A stretch of 64,000 bases of DNA, from NCBI GenBank assembly GCA_027574665.1, contig CM050690.1, forward strand, positions 64,761,905 through 64,825,904, written 5' to 3'. This document shows, in pieces, positions 1-11,800 of this stretch (within the stretch, counting starts at the first letter, position 1; the number at the start of each line of letters is the position of its first letter). The DNA comes from Rhynochetos jubatus (lineage: Eukaryota; Chordata; Aves; Eurypygiformes; Rhynochetidae). The position numbers and the translations under genes are program-made. The notes under the pieces are model-generated. The model made no database searches and was not told where the DNA came from. It saw only the letters and a list, made by a program, of their open reading frames with translations.

Positions 1-225
1 GTAAGTGTACAGCTGGAATGTACTGTACGTGGAGGTGTATGCGACACTGGCAAACCAAATTTCTGCCCATAATGTTACTTTAATAGTCCACAGATTTACA
101 GCAATATATGCTCAAAATTATAATTTCCATAAAACTGCACAAGACTTAGGAAGTTTAACCAGAATGTTAAAAGAGCTCTTCAGAAAAATACAACATCATA
201 ACGTTTTGCCAACTCTTTGAATGTA

Positions 226-278
226 TTTATTGATGTTTGGATTTGTATAACAGAGTTTCCATGCTATAAATTTTTATT
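226..278 (-). terminator. CRHBP: Two candidate poly(A) signals for CRHBP
   Basis: AATAAA occurs on the minus strand at 278-273 and again at 231-226. The second is followed by a GT-rich tract (TGATGTTGTATTTTT) as expected of a cleavage downstream element. They would give a 3'UTR of roughly 520-580 bases. Confidence 0.5.
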
Positions 279-793
279 AAAAACTTGTCATTAGAAATAA
301 ATAGTACATTTATATTCATAAACAAAGCAGTAGTTTTTACACACACTGATGTCGGGTTTCCTCTTACAAAACTGGAATTGTATTCCACCCTCTAATTTTT
401 TTGTTTATACCCTATATAAAAGGATAAAGATGCTGCATGAAGTTTATACTTATTATAGGTTTCCTGTGTCCTCAGACTAGATACATAGAGGGTCTGTGTC
501 CGTTTTCCTGATAATAATTATACGGGAAACACGGTCTTCTGTTCTTGCTATTGATTTTGGATGTGGTAAAAGGGCTTAAATACTGTGGAAGAAATATAAT
601 GATAATAAAGATAACTACATTGGTTGCTTTTTCCTTCTTGCTCATGGGAATGACTGATCTGTATGAAAAAAAGAAGTATGTTGTTACTGTAGAAAGGCTT
701 GATAGTACCAGCTGGTTAAAGGAAAAATACATTTTTTTAAATTCACCAGAACCTCATTTTCAGTAGCTATATGAAAATGTGTGGCCTGGTTCC
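226..793 (-). other. CRHBP: CRHBP 3' untranslated region (approximate)
   Basis: Sequence downstream of the CRHBP stop codon. It is AT-rich with no coding signal. The extent is set by the poly(A) signals described at 226-278 and is therefore approximate. The short open frames here (for example 545-766 plus strand) show no recognisable protein. Confidence 0.65.
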
Positions 794-951
794 TCAGATG
801 CTAGGAAAGCAGAATTCCTCAATGCTGTTCTCCTTTCTGTTTTCTGTTTCCTGCAGATTGAGTTGATGATATTCAAATGTCACACGGTTGATGTGTTTGC
901 CGCTGGACACCATTCGCAGCACAGTATTATCACAGCCAATCTTCATTTGGG
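794..951 (-). CDS. CRHBP: CRHBP exon 7 (terminal coding exon)
   Basis: Encodes Ala271 (shared) to Ile322 and the TGA stop at 794-796. The QMKIGCDNTVLRMVSSGKHI block is near-identical to human. The last 25 residues (HQLNLQETENRKE..) are divergent but still end in EEFC, preserving Cys318. The acceptor is GACTAG|CC. Confidence 0.95.
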
Positions 952-3900
952 CTAGTCAGAGAAAAGAGATGTATAGGAAGTATAAAGATACGCTTATGTG
1001 AGAGTGAGGGAAAAGAGATGTGTAAGTGCTGGAAATTAGAAAGCACCGATACATACAATCATGGAAACACAGCAAGGTTGTGTGTAATGAGCAGCCACTG
1101 GTGGTATTGCTGACAAAATACCTCATTTGTTATTTGTTAGTTTTATTTTACAATGGCTTGGGTATTTAATCAAGTGTTGTAACCTTTACTCAGGCAAATG
1201 CCACTCACTTCCCACCCACCAGCAGTCTCACATCTGTATAGCAGAGGTCTGGACGTGTTTGCATTTGGGAAGGTATGCTACTGTTAGATACCACAAGTGA
1301 TGGGAAAGGGCTCCCTATCCTGGAGATATCCAAAATTAACAATATTGAAGTGTTTCCTGCTAGAGGGATGGGTGGTTTTGTGTGTAAGGAGGTTCTTCAC
1401 AGCAGCAAAGGCAGGTGAGAGGGCCAAATGGCAGCGTCCAGCATGTATATGTGGGAAATCAAGCATATCACTAACCACCGCTTTAGACGGGCCATTGGGT
1501 CACTGGGAGAGTGGAGGCTGCCAAGATGGGATTTCCCTTCCTTCACACCACCAGGAAAGCGCATTTCAATTCACTCGGCATCAGTGCTTGTCAGTTAAAG
1601 CTTCCAATAGTGCCTGGACCATTAAGTTGTGGTGTGATGAAAGGCAAGGGAGACCACAGGGACGAAGTGCCAGGCAAGCGCCTGCTCTCACCACCTCTCT
1701 GGTGCACTCCCAAGGTACAACACGTGCCACATGGACTGGTCTGTCACATCACTGCAACACTTCGTACTCTGCTTTATTAAATATTAGGCAAACTGGGAAT
1801 TCTTATTCTTATGGGGAGAAAGATGTATGATAGCAAAACAGGTTCAGAGCTCCTTCAAGGTTCAAAACAGAGAGTGAGAGCTCTGAGGCTTTTGGGGCAC
1901 GTGTTACTCCTGCAGCAGAGGAGGAGGCTTTGGAAACACCGAGTAAGTGAGAAAAAACTCCTTAACTGAAAATGTAACTGCTCTGCCTTCATTTGTTAGG
2001 AACATCCAGCCTTGTCTATCTGTTGACACTCCAATAATCATATGTGTCATAGTACAAGTATTTTAAAAATGTGTAACTTAACCTTGTTTTCATGATTACT
2101 GCAGGGGCAAGTGAAGGTGGTTGTGGGTGTGCTGTATCACACAGCCCAGCCGCCAGGCTCAAATAGCTTTAGCTCTCATGTTTTGCTACAATCGGAAGTT
2201 TACCAGTCTAGCAGAAAATCTGGGGTTGGGGGGAGGGCACACCCACCCCTCTGCATGACTCCATCTGGTTAATTATTTTGTCACATGGTGGAAAGTGAAA
2301 GAAGGAATTCTTACCAGACCCATGAAAGGAGTGACAGAGATCAGCTAGTGGAAACATCTTGGATGGGTCTAAGCCAGTTCCTCCTAGCAGCTCTACAAAA
2401 TCTCCGACTCCCGTACAGCCTGCTGATGGTTTCTAAAAAGGCAGAAATGAAAAGATATTTATCATTTATCTTCAAGGGTAGCAGTTCTCTAGACACGATT
2501 GCAGCCAACAGTAGGTTTTGGAAGACCACTGTGCTCAAACCTGTGTGAAATCAGGCTGTTGTCATCCTGAGCAACACTACTTCGACTTGATATTAGTCAG
2601 TTAATTTCCTTAAGGGATTCCGAAGAAAGACCTAAATAGGTTTTGAAAATTACTGATAAGTAGTTAAGGTGTTGATTCAACTGCTTTTAGTGCAGATAAG
2701 AAATTTTATTCTGAATGCTCAGACATGTAATCAAATTAACACAGGCATGGGCTGCATGCGTGCCTACACTCAGCTGACAGACACGAACTTAAGTTTCACT
2801 GTACCCTGCTTATTCCTAAGCAATAAGTGTTGCTAAAATGTGCTATTCTGGCAAAGTTTAACTAAAAGAGGAATTAACCAAAAGAGTAGTGGCTTAACCA
2901 AATTAACCAAACGACAGTGGCTCACTGTATACTAGACCCACAGTGTTCTTTTCCTGAAAATGTTTTTGGCAAACAGCATTCATCTTGCACGGATACCCTG
3001 CGCACCTTTGGGCTGTCACCCATATGCTTCTATGCAAGTGCCTGGTTTCATTGTCCTCCTGCTGTGGTCCTTTTCTGCCCACTGCTGAATAAGTCAACTC
3101 GCTCAACTCACAAAGCCTGGTTTGCTCAGACCCTCGCAGTCCCTGTGAAGGACCTAGGCTACCAGTCTCACAGGCAGCAGGAAACAAACTTTCATGCTCC
3201 TATCCTTCTGGATGTTTTGGACTTTGCACTTTCTTAGATCTCCCAGGCACAGAGTGTCACCAACAAGTGCTCTTGTCCTCTCCTGTCTGGCCATCACCAA
3301 GCACCAAATGCCGTGGCCAAACCCTGGCCCTGTGCTGTGCATCAGGGCAGAAGGAGTAGAGGATGCTCAGCATGCCGAGCAGGGAGTCAGTTGTGAGCAT
3401 GTTTGTATTTTCTCCCCGCTAATACCTCGCTATCTATCCTGCGTCTCTCTGTTCAGAGCGGTTGCTGCTTTCACTAATTTACAGACAGACAGCTCTTCAG
3501 GAGAGCACGCCTTTCTTTCTAATGAAATTCTTCCCATTTGTTATGGCAAGCAATATTTACATGCATTAATGGTACTTTGCATAATTTGATTGTCTCTGCA
3601 GTATTAGACAATGACAGAGACAGACCCAGCTCTTGTCTCTGAGGGGAAACCAGAGCCCTCAGTGTGCATGCATGTGGTCCGGAGCGCACATGCACTCGTA
3701 GCCAGTGCTGCAGGCTATCCCCACTTCACCCCCTTCCCTCTCCCACCCCCAGGAAAACCACATGTGGTAGTAATTTCTTAGGAAACTAAAAACTCACCTT
3801 TAAAAAGAGGCCATTTAAATGTCCCAGGATAAGATCAGATATTTTTATCACAACTGGGTAGATTATGGAGAAGCTGCAGTTTCTGTGCTGGTGAGGAATG

Positions 3901-6900
3901 ACCATGGTAAACCTTCCCGAAGGAGTCTGAGAGATGACATTGCAAGCTGGGACACGGGAGAAGGCACAAGTTACTGGTGCAGTCACCACTGTATGTGGCA
4001 AAATTATGTACTTTCATTACTAACAAAGAACAGGTTATTTAATTACTGAGAGTTACAACCAAATGTTGAAAAACATGCATATGGCGTTTTCTGAGGTTCC
4101 TGCGCAGCATTTCTTCCCTAAAAAATTCCCTGCCCATAGCTTCCCATGTGGCATGAGATCTGGCAGAACTTGAGGGTGAAGCGGGCAATGTGAGAGCTCA
4201 CACCCCAGATCCATACATCGGGGGCTGGTACTGTTTGCCAGTTTGAAAGAAGCTCACTGTGGATGCAGGGCTTTTATTTAGCTTTTGACTGGTTATCACC
4301 TGATATTGCCAGCAAACCCCTAAGTTCTATTCTTCTCCTCTTAACTGGAGTTCCCTACTCTGCAAAACATCCTATTGCAACTAGAATGGGTACATGCTGA
4401 TTTTATCTTGAAGTTCAAACTGAACAGTTCAGGTAATCTCATCTGCTTGCGCAACCCAAGGGATCCTCCACGCAGTCCTGGAGGCCTGGAGCTGCTTCAG
4501 CAGGCTGGTGAAGGACACAAGCCACCTCTCACAGCTGCACACCATAATCACACGCACAAGCAAGACACCACACCAGCGTGGAGACCCAGCTTGCAGGCCT
4601 GTGTCTGAACAACTCGGAGTAAGGACAGGGCAGACATTCCACCGTGTTCACCCTTTGCATGGTGAGGCAGATTGTTCAGGCCAGTCTGACACAGAATTGT
4701 TAAATGTCCTGTCCCCTCTTGGAAAAACAATGCAAGTGACCATTATTTGTGCCTTGCCAACTCACAGGCTTAGGGAAATAACTTGCCAATAGATCCTTGG
4801 GATCGTGTATCACTCATAACTATCACATAACTATTCAGTACGCTGGTTTCACTGTTGAAATATTTCAAATATTTTTTCCTCATAGTTCACCCTGATCTAG
4901 AAATTGCTAATCTAAATTAATACCCTCTGTTCTAGCCAAATGTGTTGGAACATGACAATATTAGATTGGAAGAGATCTTCGGAAGACAGAGTTTTCTGGT
5001 CCTGAATATGGAAGCTATGCTTAAGTTATCTCCTACACCTCACTTTTTTTCTTGAGACACACACTGAGCCTGAGTCAAATGCTGTGCAGAAAATGCCAGC
5101 GAGAGAAGCCAATGCAAATCAACATATTCATTTTACTTCCCACCGCAGAGGCAAGCCCATTTGATGGCATAAAAGACAGACTTACGAAAGAGGTTGGTGT
5201 TTTTCTTAACTGTGATGGTAAATCCATTGCCTGGCTGGTGAATCCTGAAGAAGATCATTGCCACGTTCTGCGATGACCTGGTGCTCCTCTGAATACTGCC
5301 ACTTTCACAAAAGTCTACGTATCTTTGGGTAGTGGTGAGGGGATGGTCCAAGGAACTGGGAAATTTCTCTCCTTTGAGTATCCAGCCATCAAATATCTAC
5401 AGGGGTTCAGTAATTGAAAACAAGGCTTTTGCTTATAATTCTGTTAGCAGAGAACAGAAACATGAAGTATTACACTGTTTTATTTTGACACCAGATGGCC
5501 TGTTCAGAGCCACTAATTAAAACCAAAAATTCTTTGTATTTATCAGTTTCCTAGGATTTAACTAATTATTCAAGCTTTAATCTGTATTAAGGAAAGGGAT
5601 ACATTTAAATTTTAGTATTGTCTTTATTTCCTTCAGGTGACAATTTTGGTGACCTTTTTTTGAAGGAAGCAAGCATTTTTGCTCCAGCATCATCACATTT
5701 GCATCAGTTATTTTATTACTTACTGTTGCAATTTCATTGTTGCTATGAGAAGTTTTTGACCAGCTGGACTTGGAAGCCACATGAAACATAAGTCACCCTC
5801 TCAAACTCTGAGCGTTAAGTCCATTGATCTGGCCTGTAATTTTCCACCAACCATGTTTTGCAGCTTGTCATTAATGGCCCCGGAGGCTTTCCAGAGTTAT
5901 TGGAATACAATAAAGCTTCAGGGAGGAATTATTGGCAGAGGTGTTGCTCTCTCCTGCGTCTGTTCTTTCAGCTGGTCCTAACCACTAGAAAGCAGGACAA
6001 ATGCTGCCTACTTGGCTGGGCCTTAAGCAGCTACCTCTACAAATCTTTCCTTCAACAAAAATAGCAACAATTTGCCCTCACAGTCTTCAGGAAAATGTGT
6101 CAGAACTAGAAATGTGTATTAAATCTAGCATAGCTGTGCAGCTGCCTGCCTTGCTCTTTCAGTGCTCTCCTAGCCACTCTCACCTGGTAATTCCTCCTAC
6201 GCTCACCAGTGCTTGAAGAAGCCAAGGGCCGCATCCTGCCATTGTTTCAGTGAGTAATCCTAATATGAGTATGTGTGGGACTTTCTCATGGAAATGCTGC
6301 AGGACCAGTCTCTAGATTTATCAGAACTCTAAATTTTCTGAAGTAACAAGATGTGGGTGCTCAAATTACATGAGGGAAAAGCTCCCTGTATAAGTACGAT
6401 GGTACAGTGCAGAAACTGGGGACTTCATCTGCCAAGGAAGGAAACTCCTATAAAGCCTAAAAGGTCTCTTGGCGTTTTTCTAGCCCCCATAAGTGGCTGT
6501 AAGTCTAGGTACGAAACCCCCAGACCCACAAGAGGCTGAAACTGGCCTCCCTGTAGCAACGTGGGGAGAGATCCCAGCCAGGAGTAGGGGATACAGGGAG
6601 AGGATTTCCCTGGATAAAGTGAGCCGGGGGCAGCACGTCTCCAGGAAAGGGAGACAAGGAAAGGACTGAAGAGTACCTTTCCTTCTTCTCCTCCCTGGAG
6701 CTCAGCTTGCCATCAGACAGGACGGGGACTGTGCTGTGCGTGGCCATTGCAGAGCAAAGGGCAGAGCCCAAGGTGAGGGGAGCAGCCAGGGGCTGTTGAG
6801 CCTCCCCTTCTCTCCTGAACTGAGTTCAGATCTTGGTCAACACTTCTGCCTGTAACCAAATTTGCTGGTAAAGTTTGATACTGGAAAATAAATGGCTCTG

Positions 6901-8666
6901 AGTCATGAAACTCTCGCTGTTCAGAGCCAACATCCTGAAAAACTATAGTGGGGCCATTTGAAAGAAAGCCTGCAATGATCCACTCATTCATAAGCTGATG
7001 CTAAGTGACCTGTGAGCAGAGGTCCTGGAGCAGTAACAGCCGTTCAGAGAGCTGTATCGCTATCCGCAGGGTTCGTGTGATTCACGGTGCAATAAGAAAA
7101 CCCTCCTAACGGGACTGAGCAGCTCACCTAGGACGGCTGCATTGTGAAAGCCTGTTCTGCACACACAGACACACACGTTCACCTGCCCCTTCCACACGCA
7201 GCAGAGATCTCGCATGTCAGAGGAGAACAGGGAAGGGGAAGTGCAGCAGGACTCGCCAGCTTCTTACCTTCAAGAAATCGCCCCCTTGGCAGTCGATGTT
7301 CACAAAGTCATAGTCTATTGTGATGAGCTCCTCGGGCTCCCCGATGAAGAAGGTCGCGCAGTGCAGCTGCGGTTGCTCCGCTGTGAAGGTGAACTGCCCC
7401 TCTATACTCAGCATGTCGATGCACCCTGGAGAAACAGAGACATGGGGCCGCTGCCTCAGCCTGCTGGGAAGGGAGACCCAGCACCAGCTCCCGCAGCGCA
7501 GGGAAGCGGGGAGAGCAAGGAGAGATCCCCACGCTGAGACAGGCTGGCAGTGAGGAGAGAGAGAGACCCAGCTGAAGCAATTAGGAGCCTGCTGAGCATC
7601 AGAGGATGAATAGTAACTTGCAGGTGTAAGCACAAGCATGCAGTGGGGGGTGCAGGGGGAGGTGGCATGTTGAAGTATCTCTGAACAGAAGACTGTGTGT
7701 GCGAAAGTGCACAAACACCCTTTTCCTTCAGATTTCTCTAATCACAGCTTTTCCACCTGCCCCATCCCCTGGAGATATGACACTATCCATGGATGTGGAT
7801 GGATGATTCCCATCCTCCTCCCATTATTAGGGACCCTTAACTCTGAGCCCCAACCTCTTTTCAGAACCCCATTTTAATCCCTCTGCCTCACCCACTGTTT
7901 TTCTTTCTCATTCTTTTTCATGCCCGTGCAAAAAGCACCTGCAGTTCTGTCACTCCCAAATAGCCCCTTTCCCCTCCACGATCCTCAAGGTCCCCCCCAG
8001 GACTCTCCCACCCTACCGGTGGTCCCCACCAGAGCACCCAAGAAACTCACGGAGTGATCGCCGGTAGATCTGCCCTGCAGACAGCTCTCGCTTCAGATCT
8101 TCACTGAGGAGTAGGAAGGGCTCATCTTCACCAACATCCCTCACCTGGTGAAGAAAAGAGGGCAAGAAGAGGCTGGGACAAAGTTAAATGCAACTCCCTT
8201 CCTTCATCTCTCAAGAACAGGCACCAGCAGATTAAATCCCTCCTCCAGAAACAGTGCAGCTGTGGAAGAGCTCAGTCAGAAAGCTGCCAATGTGCAGTAA
8301 AGGGGAACAATCCTGGCATCTGAGAGGTGAGCTCAGCAGCTTAGGACACAGCAAGTCTCTTAAATCCTCAGCAAAGTTTGAGTTAAGGGAGGATAAGCGA
8401 ACGAAGGAAGGACACACAGTGCACACTGCTGCATTAATGTTACCCAGGTGTAGGCTTAATGCAGGACAAGTGGGAATAGGAGAGGAGAAAAGAAAAAACA
8501 TGATGCTCGAAAGCTGGAAGTACAAGTGAGAAGTCAGCAGCTAAAAGCACAGCGAGGTGCTTTAGTCATCAGCCCCATTGCTCACCTCTAGGTATCTGGT
8601 TTCCCCCTTGGAGGCTGCCAGGAAGATGAGGATGAAGTGGCACTGAAACTGGAAAGCAGACAGCAT
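794..8666 (-). CDS. CRHBP: Corticotropin-releasing-hormone-binding protein, seven coding exons, 322 aa
   Basis: Secreted glycoprotein that binds and sequesters CRH and urocortin-type peptides in brain, pituitary and plasma. I assembled seven exons on the minus strand: 8586-8666, 8051-8144, 7268-7425, 5186-5396, 3798-3946, 2315-2432 and 794-951, all with GT-AG introns and phases that join without a break. The product is 322 aa, the same as the human protein. Residues 1 to about 24 form a signal peptide with core FILIFLAASKG. Ten cysteines lie at 60, 81, 104, 141, 183, 205, 237, 264, 277 and 318, the positions that form the five sequential disulfides of the family. A glycosylation site lies at Asn204 (NCS). 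Arg56 and Asp62, reported as important for ligand binding, are kept. The CUB-like core motifs CQGGDFLK and GWILKGEKFPSS are present. The C-terminal tail after about residue 300 is the least conserved part. Identification is very secure. Confidence 0.97.
2315..2432 (-). CDS. CRHBP: CRHBP exon 6
   Basis: Encodes residues 232-270 plus the first base of Ala271, with GDFVELLGGTGLDPSKM fully matching the family and Cys237 and Cys264 in place. Human YPFHGP reads HSFHGS here (residues 265-270). The acceptor is TTTTTAG|AAA and the donor TCTG|GTAAGA. Confidence 0.95.
3798..3946 (-). CDS. CRHBP: CRHBP exon 5
   Basis: Encodes Pro182 (shared) to Lys231: CNVISQTPSGRFTMVIPHQH, the glycosylation site RNCS and the SIIYPVVIKISDL stretch. 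Cys183 and Cys205 pair. The acceptor is GTCCCAG|CT and the donor AAG|GTGAGT. Confidence 0.96.
5186..5396 (-). CDS. CRHBP: CRHBP exon 4
   Basis: Encodes residues 112-181 plus the first base of Pro182. It includes FDGWILKGEKFPSS, RYVDFCESG (Cys141) and the SSQNVAMIFFRIHQPGNGFT block, which is nearly identical to mammals. The acceptor is CCTGTAG|ATA and the donor TTTC|GTAAGT. Confidence 0.96.
7268..7425 (-). CDS. CRHBP: CRHBP exon 3
   Basis: Encodes Arg59 (shared) to Lys111, including CIDMLSIEGQFTFTAEQPQ and the CQGGDFLK motif. It carries Cys60, Cys81, Cys104 and ligand-contact residue Asp62. The acceptor is TTTCTCCAG|GG and the donor AAG|GTAAGA. Confidence 0.96.
8051..8144 (-). CDS. CRHBP: CRHBP exon 2
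   Basis: Encodes residues 28-58 plus the first base of Arg59. It contains the DEPFLLLSEDLKREL segment at the mature N-terminus and Arg56. The acceptor is CACCAG|GTGAGG and the donor TCC|GTGAGT. It was too short to appear as a long open frame and was found by protein similarity to DPFLLFSANLKREL in human. Confidence 0.95.
8586..8666 (-). CDS. CRHBP: CRHBP exon 1 (start codon and signal peptide)
   Basis: Encodes 27 residues, MLSAFQFQ through TRYLE. The ATG at 8664-8666 is the one that aligns with the human start and it directly precedes the hydrophobic signal core. An open frame continues upstream to 8900 but it runs through the TATA promoter, so that longer start is not used. The donor is GAG|GTGAGC at 8585 (phase 0). 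Confidence 0.95.
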
Positions 8667-8729
8667 GCTGGCACCTCCTGTGACGGCCCTCCCTCTCTCC
8701 GCGCAGCCAAGTTTCTCCGGGTCTGCACT

Positions 8730-8870
8730 GGTAGGCAGGAGCCGCTGGGGTATCTTGGAGAGACTCTTTTTATAGAGCTGTTGGGAGGGGAGGCACTTGG
8801 TCCCCGTACTGATAGGGTAACCCATGGTAACTGAATTCCTCTCGCAGTGACACAGTACGTGGGCATGACG
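8730..8870 (-). promoter_or_regulatory. CRHBP: CRHBP core promoter with TATA box
   Basis: A good TATA box, TATAAAAAG, lies at 8774-8766 on the minus strand, about 100 bases upstream of the start codon. It predicts transcription start near 8740 and a 5'UTR of about 75 bases. A CRE half-site (CGTCA on the gene strand, 8870-8866) lies about 125 bases upstream of that start. CRHBP is known to be induced by cAMP signalling. The TATA call is strong; the CRE call is only a half-site. Confidence 0.65.
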
Positions 8871-8899
8871 AGGGTCCAAATCACAGCCACAAATTTCCA

Positions 8900-11800
8900 A
8901 GCCACTCGAACTCCCCTCGCTAGCAGATGTCTTTTCTACTTATCTGTCCGGTGGAGCTGAAAAGCTCTGGGGAGCAGAGCTCTTCCCTGTGCATCTGGGG
9001 CACTCGCACAGTGTGTTTATTTCCAGTTACTCCAAAGTCAGGAACGAGGAGCATCCCTCCCTCCTCCTCTTCACCTGCTTTCCAGTCACGGGGCATTTTG
9101 GACCTGCAGGGCTCCCTGCCTCCCTCCTGCTGCTCCACGACACACAGCTCTCCGCAGCCGCCATGCCAGCTGCTTCCCACCAGCCAGGCCAGGGTAGGTG
9201 CCCCTGCATCCCAGTCAGGCTTGCAGCCTGAGGCCAGCATCTCCCTGGGGCTGGGAGACCCACTGGCTTCCAGGTCCTCTGCCTGCAACTGGGGCACAAG
9301 GGCTCTGCAGTAAGTACACAGGCACAACCAGACAGCTCTCCCCACCAGACACAGCCTACGTACAGAAATTAGGGAAACTTGGGATTCCCAAGGGCATATT
9401 CCCTACAGAATGGGGAGCTGATACTGCTCCAGCCCTGATCCTCAAGGGAAACCTGAGAAAGACCTTGAAAAGATGAACCTGCGAATGAAAATTCATAACC
9501 CTGAAGAGTACTAAAAATCAGGAACTCAGCAGAGATATTAGTTTTAGGGTACATTTTTGTTTTCCCCTGACCTGGTATGAACCATCAATACTCTGCAGAC
9601 AATAACTACCCTTTCGGCACCTCAGGCTTCTTGCTACTGTCACCTTCTGCTCTATGCTTCCCTGTCAAATTGTCACTTTGTTTCCGCAGAACTTTGAAAT
9701 AATATGGTCCGGACTTGCAAAACTGGAAGTTTTCTGGTTCTGATTTCATTACTAGGGCTTGAGAACATTTTCTTGCTGTTTCACCCAACCTGTTGGTCAA
9801 TCAACAAATAAATAAATCTGATTCTGTCTATATACCTTTGGCTCTGACCTTATTATGCTGTAATTATTATTTTAGTGGTTTACTTTAATGTAAACTATAA
9901 TATTGCTGCATACCTGCACTGCACTTGTGTGAACTTGCCATATCTCTGTAGAATTCAAGAGCATAAAGAATACTAAGGAAAATGAAAACTATTTTCTTAA
10001 CTTTAATGTCAATTTGCATTCAGAGATTGTTAAAACTGCTTTGGAGAACGGAGTTGTTAACTAACTACTGCATGAACCAGGACTGAATTGATTCATCTTC
10101 ATGTAACTTGCCTTGAATTGTTTAAATACTGTGATTTTAGGCAAGGACCATCCAAAGATTATCCAAGGAAGTTCAGAATACAGAATCCATTGAAGTTCTT
10201 TGGGAATCACAAGTTTTGTTGGAAAACTGCAGGACTTAATCCCAACTTGCATTAGAGGGATGGCTGGGAGGTTAATCATGGTGGTGAGAGGTACCCTGGA
10301 GACCACCAGGATCCTGTGGGACCAGGAGGGACTGCAGGGGATCCCAGCCTCATTCGCTTTTCTTATCCCACATTCACTTTCTGAAGAGGTGAAGACAGTT
10401 AGAATTACAGCATGACCCCTCCACTCCCCATCTTTGAGGGACTTTGCAGAACCCAGTCCCAGTTCTGGCTGGGGTGTGCCAAATTTGCCCTGTTGGCCTC
10501 TAGCTGAGACCTCAGGTGCTTGAGTATCTGCACCAAAGGAGAAGGAATGTTTGATTGTGTGAGAATTTGACCAGTTACTGAAGATTTGGTTAAATTCAGT
10601 TCCAAAACTGAGTGAAGGGCAAACGACACTGCAGATAAATCAATATGACTGTCTATTAAACCAGCTGTGAGGTGATCTACTCAGAATAAAACATACCAAC
10701 AGCGATGTCAACATATTTTAAACTCTTGCCCGTGAATAGCTGAGGTCTGGGCTAGCATAGCACGTGCTGGCGGAGGTGCCCAGACAAACAGGTAGACCCA
10801 GGAGCATATCCTGACAGATGAGTTGTGGGGACTGTCCTTCTCCAACCAACAAGGGGGTGGGAGGGAGGATAGGAGCCACCTTCACATCTGTTGCAGTTTC
10901 TCACTCACACAGGACCACCTACAGTGGCTTAGAGCGTTACAGATATTCTGTATAGTGTTAGTGTAAAAGCTAAACTCAGACACCCCTTTCTTTGGATGTG
11001 GAGCTTGGTTTTAACAGGGGTGCTAAGGCAATCCATCATCTACACTGTGTCGTCATCCGCTTTGCATTTGAGCTCTGGGCTCAGCAGGAGCTGATGAAGC
11101 ATGATGACATCCTGCTCAGCTTCGTTGCAAAGCCTCCCAGTGACTAAGGTAATTCCCTGCATTCTCAAAGACAGGACTGTCCTCAGCCCTCTTCCCTTTG
11201 TGCAGCCCTAATGTCTGTGGAAGGCAAGTATTTGGGATGGCCGTAGGGAACCACGTGCAGAAAGGTGCAGCTGTTGCTGATGGCAGGGTCCTGAAATGCT
11301 TCCACACTTGACTCAGATGGTGCCTGGGCAGAAAGATTCCCTCAGTCCTGAGGGAAGGAGGGGACTCGTCTCCCAGTCCTACATCCTGTCCCCAAGAGTG
11401 AGAGAGGATGGGGGACCATCTCCTTGCTCAATGCTGCTGCGCCCTCACAGGGTATCTCCCTCTGCCCACTTCAGCACTGCTTTTGCTTAAGGCCACTGGC
11501 AGAGACTGAGCTCTTCAGGAGATGAGAATGCAACTAACAAAGCAAAGAAACTTTAAACAGCAGTTTAAACAGGGTTCAAAATGTCCCTGCAGCATTTCAG
11601 AAGGGAAAAGCACCTTTAATGCGATATAAACCCTTGGGCGAATGAGGAGGGTGTCAATTTTCTTTCGTGGGGTTGAATCATGTTAACAATCTGTGGGACA
11701 ATTTTTTTCTTCTTAATATCAAATTATATAACCCATTCTCAGTCTGACCCTGCTAGGGGCTCTCTCTGACTCAGTTGCTCTCCTGCTATGACACCTTGAC

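Larger units (their letters stand above)
952..8585 (-). other. CRHBP: CRHBP introns 1-6
   Basis: Introns are at 8145-8585, 7426-8050, 5397-7267, 3947-5185, 2433-3797 and 952-2314. None holds a repeat I recognise. The 177-residue plus-strand frame at 1297-1830 and the frames around 2903-3589 have no recognisable motif and look like chance openings. Confidence 0.8.

Noticed and set aside
1297-1830. 177-residue plus-strand frame
   Set aside because: It sits in CRHBP intron 6, antisense, with no recognisable domain; probably chance.
7214-7714. Multiple overlapping frames on both strands
   Set aside because: They are shadows and intron read-through around CRHBP exon 3; only 7268-7425 on the minus strand is coding.
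8562-8905. Longer N-terminal start for CRHBP at about 8900
   Set aside because: It would run through the TATA box and lacks similarity to CRHBP; the ATG at 8666 matches the family start and the signal peptide.
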